Shown here piece after piece: positions 1 through 8,963 of a stretch of 64,000 bases of DNA (its first letter is position 1; each line of letters opens with the position of its first letter). The notes beneath the pieces were generated by a model. That model worked only from the letters and a program-made list of their open reading frames with translations, was not told the DNA's origin and did no database searches. The stretch lies in the NCBI GenBank assembly GCA_036927565.1, contig JAYESD010000012.1:5704001-5768000 (forward strand), read 5' to 3'. This DNA comes from Tuctoria greenei. Taxonomy: Eukaryota > Streptophyta > Magnoliopsida > Poales > Poaceae. The position numbers and the translations under genes were made by a program.

Positions 1-634
1 CATCGCACCCTTCTAATGGGTGAGGATTGCCCTTACTGGTAATTTTGTCTAACATCTTATTCCATTTCTGGACTTTGGAGGCATATCCAGCAGACCTCAA
101 GTGATGATGGTATTTGTTCTTTTTTGCAAGCTCTGACCTAGTTGCACTTAGAGCTTTAGCATCAGGTGTGCTCTTTTTACGAACAAACTCTTGCCACTGA
201 GCTTGTGTGATTTTTCCCATCTTCCTCGGGCTAGGGACCTTATCGGCCTTAACATAAGAATTCATTTCACGCTTCCAGCATCGAAACTTCTTGCCACAAG
301 AGACCAATGTTGCTTTCTTTATAGCTTCTTCTGTGCCTTTCGGGAACTTGAATTGTTTCTTTATCCTTTCCCACAACTCATTCTTGGTCTGCTCAGGTAA
401 TTTCCTCCAATTCTCGGTTGTGATCGGCACAACCTCCCTAACAAGAAGACCGCATGCATTACGGTACTTGGTAACTGGATCCAGTGGTTCTTGGGGAAGC
501 CCACCTGGACCGACCCTTGTTATGTACATGATGTGGTCCAATGGACCCTTATTGGGACCTCGTTGCCCTCGTTTCCGCTTGAGTGAAGTTGAGGATTCAT
601 CTATTGGAGAACCTTCTGCGATTTTAAGAGCCAT
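1..634 (-). CDS. CACTA Transposase_24 protein (partial, C-terminus off the window)
   Basis: Reading the minus strand from an ATG at 634 gives an uninterrupted frame of 211 codons that runs off the left edge. The protein starts MALKIAEGSPIDESS, then has a basic stretch (LKRKRGQRG), then the pattern of the plant Ptta/En/Spm Transposase_24 family: GPLDHIMYITRVGPGG, ENWRKLPEQTKNELWERI, KKFRCWKREMNSYVK, TQAQWQEFV and a GYASKVQKW segment. Proteins with this domain are the second product of plant CACTA elements and probably bind the subterminal repeats, as En/Spm TnpA does. No stop or frameshift is visible in the part shown, unlike the other transposon genes here. The ATG at 634 was chosen because the same frame has a stop just upstream, so an upstream exon would need a different junction. 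The family call is confident; activity is unknown. Confidence 0.85.
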   Translation of the reverse strand, partial: MALKIAEGSPIDESSTSLKRKRGQRGPNKGPLDHIMYITRVGPGGLPQEPLDPVTKYRNACGLLVREVVPITTENWRKLPEQTKNELWERIKKQFKFPKGTEEAIKKATLVSCGKKFRCWKREMNSYVKADKVPSPRKMGKITQAQWQEFVRKKSTPDAKALSATRSELAKKNKYHHHLRSAGYASKVQKWNKMLDKITSKGNPHPLEGCD

Positions 635-745
635 GTCACCTCATTGTCTTCGCGATTAATCTAGGTAGAAAAAAATTATAAGACTTCGTATACTTGACAA
701 ACAACATTAACTTGAACTGCTGAAGTTAAGATTCGTGATCCATAC

Positions 746-916
746 CTCGTCGGCAGGATCATATTCCGGGTCTAGATCCACTGAAGTCTTTTTAATTTTT
801 ATATTCGGAAAAGGATCCGATGGACTGTGATAGGAGCCTGAACTGCTGGAGTCAGTAAACTCCATATTGTCTTCTTTATTGTTACTACCAGGACCAGTCT
901 TGTTAGGGCTTTCCAT
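746..916 (-). CDS. possible upstream exon of the CACTA Transposase_24 gene
   Basis: A short minus-strand frame begins MESPNKTGPGSNNKED and is rich in Ser and Asp/Glu (SSSSGSYHSPSDP, DLDPEYDPADE). It ends at a plausible splice donor (GAG/GTATGG at 746/745). A T-rich tract and acceptor (CTACCTAG) lie at 661, just before the transposase frame. Joining these two sites puts the downstream ATG frame out of register, so either another junction is used or the copy has a small frameshift. Composition and position suggest the acidic N-terminal part of the CACTA second protein, but there is no domain match to rely on. Confidence 0.35.
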
Positions 917-1529
917 GCTAGAACTAATAAGACAAAAAATATAATAAATGGCATATTAACTCTACATGAAGTGTTGCATGAAGAAAAAGATGGAAGCATT
1001 CTAGGATTTGATATGGCATTCTAGGGTTTAAGGCGACTGACCAAAAGGTTCCTATACATTGCGAGGGTGACAAGCATGTTAAAGTTGCTCACCAGCAATG
1101 GCAATTTTATCTTCTTATTCTAAATAGGCTAGCTTCGTTCAGAGTGGCGACCACATTCTTGAGGTTTACTAGGCGGCGCCTAGCTCCGGACCCATAACTG
1201 ATCAAGCAAGGGACAAAAAGCAAATCCTCGAGCCTTTTTCTAGTATCAAGAATCGCAAAGTGTGGCACTTGGATTTGGATGGTGAGGTGAGGCGAGAAGA
1301 GACACTCTTTTTCAGCGATGAGGGCGTACCTGGAAGTGACGAGGGCAAAGCTCGGCGGCGACGGCGAAGCTCGGCGGCGTACCTGGAAGTGACGAGGGCG
1401 AACACTTGGCGGTAAACGAAATTTTGGCAGCCTAATGGCGTCTAAGTGTTTCGCCCAGGTTAGGTTTTTCCTACGCTGCCGAGGGGTATACATAAACTCC
1501 AATTTTCTCAGGCGGATTTTAAGTACCAA
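917..1529. other. non-coding stretch with a 53-bp direct duplication
   Basis: No supported gene. Between 1324 and 1410 a ~30-bp block (GCGTACCTGGAAGTGACGAG and following bases) occurs twice, 53 bp apart, separated by a duplicated AGCTCGGCGGCG segment. Open frames on the minus strand here have no recognisable domain and look accidental. The right end runs into the first partial copy of the 790-bp repeat. Confidence 0.5.
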
Positions 1530-1896
1530 CCGCCTAAGAAGATGGTTACCCCAGACGGGTTTTACTTACCAACCGCCTGAGAAGATATTTAATTCTTCTT
1601 AATTAATATTCTTGATTAAATGTGGGTCCTTTAAAAAGGAAAAATTCCACTTTCTTGTAATATTATTGATATGTAAAGGTTACCATTAGATTTCACTTCA
1701 TAAATCATTTGAAATTGGTCAGAACATAAAAAACATACAACAAATGCTATTTTTCATTTTTCTATCTTGATGAATATAATGCTTTTTTCATTTATTTTTT
1801 CAGTGGACATTTTTACTCATCATACCAACCTCTATGAATTTTTTCAGATTTTTTAATTTTTTTTGAATCAATGTGTGTTCATAATTTGATGAACGC
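1530..1896. repeat. partial copy of the ~790-bp CACTA-A repeat, interrupted by a gene
   Basis: From the CCGCCTGAGAAGATATTTA segment through CAATGTGTGTTCATAATTTGATGAA, this stretch matches the full repeat units found at 2850-5405. It stops matching at about 1897, where the promoter region of the first small gene begins. The part missing here (GCATTTAGTTAGAATGATGG onward) is present in the later units. Confidence 0.75.
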
Positions 1897-2025
1897 CTAC
1901 ATAAAGACCCTTCACCAACCACCTATGAAGACGTGTCGAAGACCGTGCGCGACCTTTCTTTTCCCCGAGGCGCGACCTTTCAATGCGTGGTAAACCAACT
2001 GCTCCATCTTCCACTCCGCGTGGCC

Positions 2026-2032
2026 TTAAATA
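2026..2032 (+). promoter_or_regulatory. TATA-like box of small gene 1
   Basis: TTAAATA in the context GGCCTTAAATACGCGC lies about 95 bp before the ATG at 2128, with a CT-rich leader between them. This fits a grass core promoter and suggests that the copy kept its own promoter. Confidence 0.45.
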
Positions 2033-2127
2033 CGCGCTATCACCCGTTAGTTCTCCACAAGTGCGTCGCTCAGTTTGAATCCTCTTCTTTTCTTCGTCTT
2101 CCTCCACTCCGATGACCCAACACCACT

Positions 2128-2544
2128 ATGGTTGACCTTCTGCCGCCAAGCCCTCTGAGGGAGCCACCTTGCAAGAAATCATGTTGCAGCTCCCCCGAGA
2201 GGATCAACACCCAGCAGCGCCTCCTCATGGCGCGAGAGGCGTACAACAATACGTCTCGCGCCGTGAGTGCCTTGGGACTGGGTACCCTTCCAGAGTATCC
2301 TGGAATGGGTACCATCGGCGACTACCTCTACGCCCTCATGGGGGTGGCTGATCGTCTCGACATTCTGTTCGTGACGATGGCCCGGGTTCTTGGCCCCGAG
2401 GGCCGCATAACGCTGGTGGAGGCGACGGCTAGCAACCTCGGGGTTGCACCGCCGGTGCAGCCGGTGCAGACGGTGCAACCAGCCCTGTCTCCTGTTGCAT
2501 CGGCGCCAGAGTCGCCGCCGGAGGACGAGGAGGAGGAGGAGTAG
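2128..2544 (+). CDS. small acidic-tailed protein, paralog 1 of 3 (unrecognised family)
   Basis: A 138-residue intact frame, GC-rich against AT-rich surroundings. I do not recognise the family. It shares a gap-free core of about 75 residues with the proteins at 5611 and 8964: (M)AREAYNNTS, then LGLGTLP, GMGTIGDYLYAL, VADRLDILFVT, and a GR-containing segment before a final LG. The N-terminus is Pro/Ser/Cys rich, and the C-terminus is a Val/Gln/Pro stretch followed by an acidic tail (PPEDEEEEE). No signal peptide or membrane segment is evident. The ATG is the first in frame after a TATA-like box and CT-rich leader. The T-rich 3' flank resembles the flanks of the other two copies. The gene sits inside a tandem repeat of a CACTA element, so it may be captured; the intact frame argues that it is young or still selected. 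Confidence 0.65.
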   Translation: MVDLLPPSPLREPPCKKSCCSSPERINTQQRLLMAREAYNNTSRAVSALGLGTLPEYPGMGTIGDYLYALMGVADRLDILFVTMARVLGPEGRITLVEATASNLGVAPPVQPVQTVQPALSPVASAPESPPEDEEEEE

Positions 2545-2849
2545 GAGTAGGAGTAGGATTTAATTAGTTTTTCTTTGTTGTTTTTAGTTGCTTCTGTTTT
2601 GTAAATATTGTTAATGAATGAAATATATCTTTGTTCATCTATGTGATTGAATATTACTTGTGTATCTTGTGTGTTCTTGTGTAAATACTGTGTATCTTGT
2701 GTGTTCTTTTGTGAGATGTGTGATTGAATATTGTTAATGAATGAGTATCTTGTGTGTTCTTCAACTGTGTGAATGAATGAATGCGTAGTGTGTTCATCGT
2801 GTTCCTCAGACTCGGGTATCATAAGGTAATTATCTCAGGCGGTTGGTAA
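2545..2849. other. 3' flank of small gene 1
   Basis: Imperfect GTGTATCTTGTGTGTTCTT and TGTTAATGAATGA repeats follow the stop codon, without a coding frame I can support. The CACTA-type repeats resume near 2840 with TATCTCAGGCGGTTGGTAA. The foreign cassette between the repeat pieces therefore spans about 1897-2830. Confidence 0.5.
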
Positions 2850-5405
2850 CTCAAACTCGTCTGAAAAGAAGATTATCTCAGGCGATTGGTAAGTAATACC
2901 CGTCTGATAAAAATCTTCTCAGAGGTTATTAACTATCGACCGTCTGTGAAGATATTTACTTCTTCTTAATTAATATTCTTGATTAAATGTGGGTCCTTTA
3001 AAAAGGAAAAATTCCACATTCTTGTAATATTATTGATAAGTAAAGGTTACCATTAAATTTCACTTCATAAATCTTTTGAAATTGGTCAGAACATAAAGAA
3101 CATACAACAAATGCTATTTTTCATTTTTCTATCTTGATGAATATAATGCCTTTTTCATTTATTTTTTCAGTGGACATTTTTACTCATCATGCCAACCCCT
3201 ATGAATTTTTTCAGATTTTTTTAAATTTTTTTGAATCAATGTGTGTTCATAATTTGATGAATGCCTCATATGTATAGGAGCATTTAGTTAGAATGATGGA
3301 TAATTTGAAGTTTGATATGTTGGAATGCTTTTAAAAAAATTAACAAAATTCATACATGTATAAATGATACAAATATGTTCATACAAACAAATTTGAGTGA
3401 AGGATATTTTATGAGATACACAAATGTGAATAATATGTGAGTAGAAATTCATTTTCAATTTACCAAAACATTACAATGTCAGCTATACAAGTTTTAAAAT
3501 ATTTTGTTCGGGTGGTAGATGTTAATTTTATACAAATTTAGAAGAAATAATCCTCGAGTTTGGACACAATTTGTAGAATCTAAACATGTTTGAGTATTTA
3601 TATTGGAATCTAAATAAAAAAGAAGCAAGGGATAAGGAAACTGAAGAACAATATCGGGCATTATCTCAGCGGTTGGTAAGTAATATCCGCCTAAGATAAA
3701 CATCTTCTCAGATAGTTATTAAGTACCAACCGTCTGTCAAGATATTTACTTCTTCTTAATTAATATTCTTGATTAAATGTGGGTCCTTTAATAAGGCAAA
3801 ATTCCACTTTCTTGTAATATTATTGATAAGTAAAGGTTACCATTAAATTTCACTTCATAAATCTTTTGAAATTGGTCAGAACATAAAAAACATACAACAA
3901 ATGCTATTTTTCATTTTTCTATCTTGATGAATATAATTCCTTTTTCATTTATTTTTTTAGTGGACATTTTTACTCATCATACCAACCTCTATAAATTTTT
4001 TCAAATTTTTTTGAAAATTTTTTGAATCAATGTGTGTTCATAATTTGATGAATGCCTCATATGTATATGAGCATTTAGTTAGAATGATGGATAATTTGAA
4101 GTTTGACATGTTGGAATGCTTTTAAAAAAATTAACAAAATTCATACATGTATAAATGATACAAATATGTTCATACAAACAAATTTGAGTGAAGGATCTTT
4201 TTTTATGAGATACACAAATGTGAATAATATGTGAGTAGAAATTCATTTGATATTTACCAAAACATTAAAATGTCAGCTATACAAGTTTTAAAATATTCTG
4301 TTCAGGTGGTAGATGTTAATTTTACACAAATGTAGAAGAAAGAATCATCAAATTTGGACACAATTTGCAGAATCTAAACATGTTTGAGTATTTATATTGG
4401 AATCTAAATAAAAAATAAGCAAGGGATAAGGAAACTGAAGAACAGTATCGGGCATTATCTCAGGCGGTTGGTAAGTAATATCCATCTGAGATAAACATCT
4501 TCTCAGACGGTTATTAAGTACCAACCGCCTGTGAAGATATTTACTTCTTCTTAATTAATATTCTTGATTAAATGTGGGTCCTTTAAAAAGGCAAAAATCC
4601 ACTTTCTTGTAATATTATTGATAAGTAAAGGTTACCATTAAATTTCACTTCATAAATCTTTTGAAATTGGTCAGAACATAAAAAACATACAACAAATGCT
4701 ATTTTTCATTTTTCTATCTTGATGAATATAATGCCTTTATCATTTATTTTTTCAGTGGACATTTTTACCCATCATACCAACCTCTATGAATTTATTCAGA
4801 TTTTTTTAAAAATTTTTGAACCAATGTGTGTTTATAATTTGATGAATGCCTCATATGTATATGAGTATTTAGTTAGAATGATGGATAATTTGAAGTTTCA
4901 CATGTTGGAATGCTTTAAAAAAAATTAACAAAATTCATACATGTATAAATGATACAAATATGTTCATACAAACAAATTTGAGTGAAAGATCTTTTTTTAT
5001 GAGATACACAAATGTGAATAATATGTGAGTAGAAATTAATTTTATATTTACCAAAACATTACAATGTCAGCTATACAAGTTTTAAAATATTTTGTTCATG
5101 CGGTAGATGTTGATTTTATACAAATGTAGAAGAAAGAATCATCGAATTTGGACACAATTTGCAGAATCTAAACATGTTTGAGTATTTATATTGGAATCTA
5201 AATAAAAAAGAAGCAAGGGATAAGGAAACTGAAGAACAGTATCGGGTATTATCTCAATTGGTTGGTAAGTAATACCCGTATGAGATAAAAATCTTCCTTG
5301 ACGGTTATTAAGTACCAACCGCCTGTGAAGATATTTACTTCTTCTTAATTAATATTCTTGATTAAATATCTTATCAGGCGGTTGGTAAGTAAAACCCGCC
5401 TGAGA
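2850..5405. repeat. tandem array of ~790-bp units with palindromic CAGGCGG motifs
   Basis: Three nearly complete head-to-tail units begin with TTATCTCAG(G)CGGTTGG near 2873, 3660 and 4455, and a partial one near 5249, giving spacings of 788-795 bp. Each unit has an inverted-repeat head (TCTCAGGCGG ... CCGCCTGAGATAA), a second motif (TTCTCAGACGG ... CCGCCTGTGAAG), and a long AT-rich body that includes GATTAAATGTGGGTCCTTTA and GGACACAATTTG. Units differ by scattered substitutions. The palindromic heads resemble transposase-binding subterminal repeats of CACTA elements. Short open frames inside (for example at 4719) are by-products of the repeat. Confidence 0.85.
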
Positions 5406-5485
5406 TAAACTTAAAAACCGCCTGTGAAAAACCGACGCCGAGACGGGGACCCCTCACCACACGCCCGCTATTAGACGACAACCCG

Positions 5486-5493
5486 CTATAAAG
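5486..5493 (+). promoter_or_regulatory. TATA box of small gene 2
   Basis: CTATAAAG in the context CCCGCTATAAAGGCTC lies about 120 bp upstream of the ATG at 5611. A CT-rich leader (CTTCTCCGCCGCACCG, TTCTCCCCCCGCC) follows. The last CACTA-type palindrome ends only about 80 bp upstream. Confidence 0.55.
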
Positions 5494-5610
5494 GCTCACC
5501 GTTCTCTTGCTTCTCCGCCGCACCGCTCCTTAGATCCTAGGCTCCAAACTTCTCCCCCCGCCACTGTCGACCACCCCTCGCTCTTTCTCTGCACCTCCGT
5601 CGCCACACAA

Positions 5611-6177
5611 ATGGGTAGCCCCCCGCAGAAGCGCTCTAGGCCATTGACGTCCTCCGAACCTCCTTCTTCGTTTCCATCGCCACCGGCAATGCCGGTGGAA
5701 CTGATGGTGGCGCTCGCATCTCCTCAGCCCAACTGGTTACAGGAGACTGTCCGCCTCTTTACCGCCCGCATCGACGAATTAACGCGTCGAATTAAAGATG
5801 TCGAAGACGACGTGTCCTCCGCCGTCGAACATGCAAAAGTGCGGGACACAATGTCGCGGGATGTATTTAACAATACATCTCTCATCTGTCGCCGTCTGGG
5901 TCTTGGGAGGCTTCCCCAGCTCCCCAGCATGGACTCCGCCGGCTACTACTTGTTCGGGTTAAGCTTTGTGGCCACTCGTCTCGACGCCCTCCACGAGACG
6001 ATCGTGAAGGTTGCTGGGGTACAGGGCCGCTGGAAGATTCTGCACAGCGTCGCCTATAAGCTCGGTGTGGATACGGAAGAGGAGTCACCGCCGCCATCGG
6101 AGGCGGAGGCGGAGCCTCCGGAGGATGCGTCAGCCGCGACGCGCGCGGCGGCGGTGGTGGACGAGGCCTCCGAGTAG
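5611..6177 (+). CDS. small acidic-tailed protein, paralog 2 of 3 (unrecognised family)
   Basis: A 188-residue intact frame. The conserved core is at about residues 75-160: MSRDVFNNTS, LGLGRLP, MDSAGYYLFGLSFVATRLD, a short ETIVKVAGVQGR segment, and KLGVD. This copy has a longer N-terminus than the others: a basic start (MGSPPQKRSRP), a Pro/Ser stretch, then a probable amphipathic helix or short coiled coil (LFTARIDELTRRIKDVEDDV). The C-terminus is Glu/Ala rich and acidic. No signal peptide or membrane segment is seen. The start is supported by a TATA box and by the absence of earlier in-frame ATGs in the leader. A role cannot be inferred; the pattern suggests a helical, possibly self-associating protein. 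Confidence 0.65.
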   Translation: MGSPPQKRSRPLTSSEPPSSFPSPPAMPVELMVALASPQPNWLQETVRLFTARIDELTRRIKDVEDDVSSAVEHAKVRDTMSRDVFNNTSLICRRLGLGRLPQLPSMDSAGYYLFGLSFVATRLDALHETIVKVAGVQGRWKILHSVAYKLGVDTEEESPPPSEAEAEPPEDASAATRAAAVVDEASE

Positions 6178-6514
6178 AATAGGATTAGGAGTAGTTTTGT
6201 TCTTGTTTCTACGTGTTTTTCGTCCATGTTTTCTTTACTCTTGTTTGTAATATATGTGTTAGTAGTATGTTAATGTAATATGTCTTTTATGTTCATGAAC
6301 AATGTGTCTGATGTATTATCGAAAAATTCTCCTTTTATCGAAAAACATCTCTTTAACGACGCCAAGTTTTAACCTTTAACCCACTTCGTGCGTGAATCGA
6401 AAAACATCTCCAGTCGTGATGTTGTGTTTCTCTTGTTTTTTTTTTGATATTTTTTCTTTTCATGTTTTGTCATGTTGTTTTCCTGCAAAAATCTGAACAG
6501 TCGCGAGACTCGCA
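6178..6514. other. 3' flank of small gene 2
   Basis: T-rich sequence with CTTGTTTGTAATATATGTG, resembling the 3' flank of gene 3 (CTTGTGTTTGTAATA), so the gene copies seem to share their 3' untranslated region. No other feature is supported here. Confidence 0.45.
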
Positions 6515-6928
6515 ATGTTATTATTGCACGGACTGGATAATCCACTTGACATCCCTCGAAGCCTTGTTCTCAGGAGAGGCAACAAAGTCGACGGGGAAGG
6601 ACGTTCATGGACTGTACCAGTTTACGTCCTAGGTCTTGATTTTGTAGACCACCTTCTAGGTGATGAGGAGGACCCTCCGCCTTTCAATGGCAACCCCCAC
6701 CCTTACCATGGACCAGTCTTGCCTGGTCCTTATCCTGATGATCAAGGTCCTCCGTCTGCTGCCCCAGATGACTTGGGGCAGAATGATCCTGGCGACCAGA
6801 ATAATGAAGCGTCGGATATGTTGTCCACGGCGCAGGTAGCATATAATATCCTAATCTTTCTCCTCATATATAGTGTGTTAACTATTTTTTCGGCCCCAAA
6901 TGATCTAGAAAAATTACTCCAGATTTGA
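6515..6928 (+). pseudogene. hypothetical proline-rich coding fragment, possibly DUF4283-like
   Basis: A 137-codon frame. The first ~105 residues look coding: [31 protein letters not shown], then a Pro/Asp-rich stretch ([29 protein letters not shown]). After about 6838 (CGCAG/GTAGCA, a possible splice donor) the sequence becomes AT-rich and probably non-coding. In grasses, a segment with a PVxVL-type core after a DIPR motif followed by a Pro/Asp-rich tail often occurs C-terminal to DUF4283-like domains. That placement is tentative, because no N-terminal part is present. It is most likely a gene fragment carried with the repeats. Confidence 0.3.
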
Positions 6929-7603
6929 TGATGCCATAAACTAATCGCTGCTGAAAACAATGACGGTGGTCCAAGCAAGGTTGTCGTGATGCAGGATGCA
7001 TGGAGGTAGACCCAAGCAAGGTGGTGGTGCAGGACGATGCATGGAGCTAGCTGACGGACTGAAGGTGCTTCTTGAAGAGATGTAGTGCGGACTAGATGTG
7101 CCGATTAGTTTATTTTGTGTTTTTTGATTACGTAAGAGCTAGTACTGTCAAATTAATTAGTTTGTTGCCTGGAATGGTACGTTGAACACTATTGTTTGGT
7201 TTCGTCGATGTTTATATCTAGTATTTAATCCTTGTTTATATCACTGTGTTGCTGGTTGAAGAGATTTTATGCGTATGCTTTATTTTAATCCTTGTTTATA
7301 TCACTGTGTTTATATCTAGTGGTACTTAATTACGAACCTGTATAGAAGTAGCAATTTATACAACTTTAATTTTAGTGAAGCCAAAATTTATAGAACCAAG
7401 ATTTTTTAAAGCACATGTGTCACTTCCAAAGGAATCCATTCCTTTAAACTGCCCCGTGAGTTTCCTTTGATGCAAACGAGGCTAAACAAAAGACGAGCGC
7501 ACATAGGGGAAACACAACAAGTGCAACATTCATCAGAGACGAGCATGCATATATAGGAGAAACACATCAACATGCCTTATACAAGTCTATTTTATATACA
7601 GTA
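6929..7603. other. non-coding stretch with short direct duplications
   Basis: No gene is supported. A ~42-bp segment containing CCAAGCAAGGT and CAGGA(CGA)TGCATGGAG is repeated at about 6969 and 7010. Another segment (TTTAATCCTTGTTTATATCA) recurs near 7225 and 7284. The rest is AT-rich. Confidence 0.4.
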
Positions 7604-8867
7604 CTCCCTTTGTTCACTTTTCATTGGTGTTGGGAGAACTAGGGGTAGCACATCCAAAAGGGAATGGAGGGAATATAACCCATAGAGTACAACACGTTAT
7701 GGTGGAACAGGTCATACTCGCGCTCAATCCTACAGTTCTCAGTATAGAAGACGGTCCACTCGTACCACCCTCGCCGGCCGCAGCGGGCAGGCCCCTGGTT
7801 CCCCCCTGTTGGGCAGCGGCAAACGTAATCGTCAATTTCGGGCAGCGCCACCGGCGGCGGTCCCGGAGGAGGCCTACGCAGTAACCTCCAGCTCACGAAA
7901 ACGTCGAGCCTCTACATGTCTTGATTCTGACACCGGCAGCACTCCGTGTTGGTCCTCTTCATCGCGATGGACCCGACCGCATTATCGCCGACATGGGCCT
8001 CGCCTTCGACCTGCCAGATATACTCGAGGGAATCGTGGTCCCCGCGGTCGGCGTCGTAGCGGAGCATGGCGAGGACGTAGGCCGCCACCTTGTGGCCGTT
8101 CGCGGCCGCCCGGGCAAGGAACTGGGTGCCCCGCTACGCCTGCGCGCGGCCGTAGTTGAAGACAAGGTCGAACCCAGTGACGTAGCACGCATGAGGGTTG
8201 CCCACGTTGGCCAGGCGCTCCACGAGGGCGTCGTAGCTCCCGTTCCCATGCTGTTGGAACCACTCCCAGCTGCTCTCCCGCTCCAGCGCCACGCGCCTGC
8301 CCACGGCGGGATCATGGCACGCCGTGTGCATGGCCTTGCAGGTGGCGCGCAGACTGGAGAGGTCGTCCATGGGCTGGGTGGAGGTTGCGGCGACCCACCC
8401 CGCGATCAGGACCGCAATATCGTGCGGCAAGGGGAACTCCATGGGCTTCGAAGGGAACCAATGAGGGCGCGCGCGACGGAGAGGAAGAGTACGTGCGGAG
8501 AAGAGGATGGTGTGTGTGGCGGAGTAGAGATGGTGTGTCGTCTTACTACTCTTTATTAGTATGCGCGGAGAAGATGATGAGACGCCCGGTGATTTTTAGT
8601 ACGCGCGGAGAAGAGGGATGGTGGTGTGTGGGCAGTTATTTCCAGCCAATTTTTTTTGTCCCAGCTCAACTTTACTTTCACTGTATGGTCATGTCAGCTG
8701 TGTGCTCTGCACATTTTCAGCTACTGTCCTTTGTTGCCGTAGCAACTTGCTAGCATTGAATGGAAAGTGGGAGGATATGTATTGATGAAGGGTGTTAGGG
8801 TAATTTTATGTGTTGACTAATGTGCGGTTTGAATCCTAAAAATAGAGTTCACTTGGGACGAAGGGAG
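7604..8867. mobile_element. TA-flanked, Stowaway-ended segment (mariner-like) carrying an F-box-like pseudogene
   Basis: The left end is CTCCCTTTGTTCACTTTT and the right end (reverse complement) is CTCCCTTCGTCCCAAGT, both matching the CTCCCTCCGTCCCAAA terminus of Stowaway/Tc1-mariner MITEs. TA dinucleotides flank both ends (7602-7603 and 8868-8869), as expected for this superfamily. The 1264-bp interior has no transposase; it contains a minus-strand F-box-like pseudogene. Either this is a gene-capturing non-autonomous element, or two separate MITE remnants happen to flank the pseudogene. Confidence 0.45.
7639..8442 (-). pseudogene. F-box-like protein pseudogene (two in-frame stops)
   Basis: On the minus strand from 8442 the frame begins MEFPLPHDIAVLIAGWVAAT and continues DDLSSLRATCKAMH, the pattern of an F-box start in a large grass family. 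It runs in the same frame through RLANVGNPHACYVTGFDLVF, NGHKVAAYVLAMLRYDAD, a Cys-rich NTECCRCQNQ and a C-terminal YEWTVFYTENCRIEREYD to a stop near 7639. Two in-frame TAG codons, at 8134-8136 and 7912-7914, interrupt it; no frameshift is visible. An intact protein would have been about 267 residues. F-box proteins of this type normally recruit substrates to SCF ubiquitin ligases. The body is GC-rich and lies within the TA-flanked element. Confidence 0.7.
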
Positions 8868-8963
8868 TATAAGATGGTCACCCGCGCCATCGTCTTTTCC
8901 GCACAGCCGTTCCAACATCCTCTCTTCTCTCCACAAAACCTAGCCACGGCTAGTATACAGCAA

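Larger units (their letters stand above)
1..5460 (-). mobile_element. CACTA (En/Spm) transposon fragment, family A
   Basis: The region joins a minus-strand Transposase_24 gene (1-634) to a long stretch of repeated, partly palindromic motifs such as TCTCAGGCGGTTGGTAAGTA paired with CCGCCTGAGA. Such arrays are typical of CACTA subterminal regions, where the element-encoded protein binds. With the gene on the minus strand, 660-5460 would be its 5' side. I could not find a CACTA/TAGTG terminus or a 3-bp target duplication, so the right boundary is only the last repeat seen. Two intact small genes, described separately, lie within or immediately beside the repeat block. Confidence 0.6.

Noticed and set aside
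1107..1529. 140-codon basic minus-strand frame near the CACTA-A gene
   Set aside because: No domain, spans a 53-bp duplication and the edge of a repeat unit; likely chance.
7921..8559. 212-codon plus-strand frame opposite the F-box-like pseudogene
   Set aside because: Shadow of a GC-rich minus-strand coding region; the minus strand carries the recognisable motifs.
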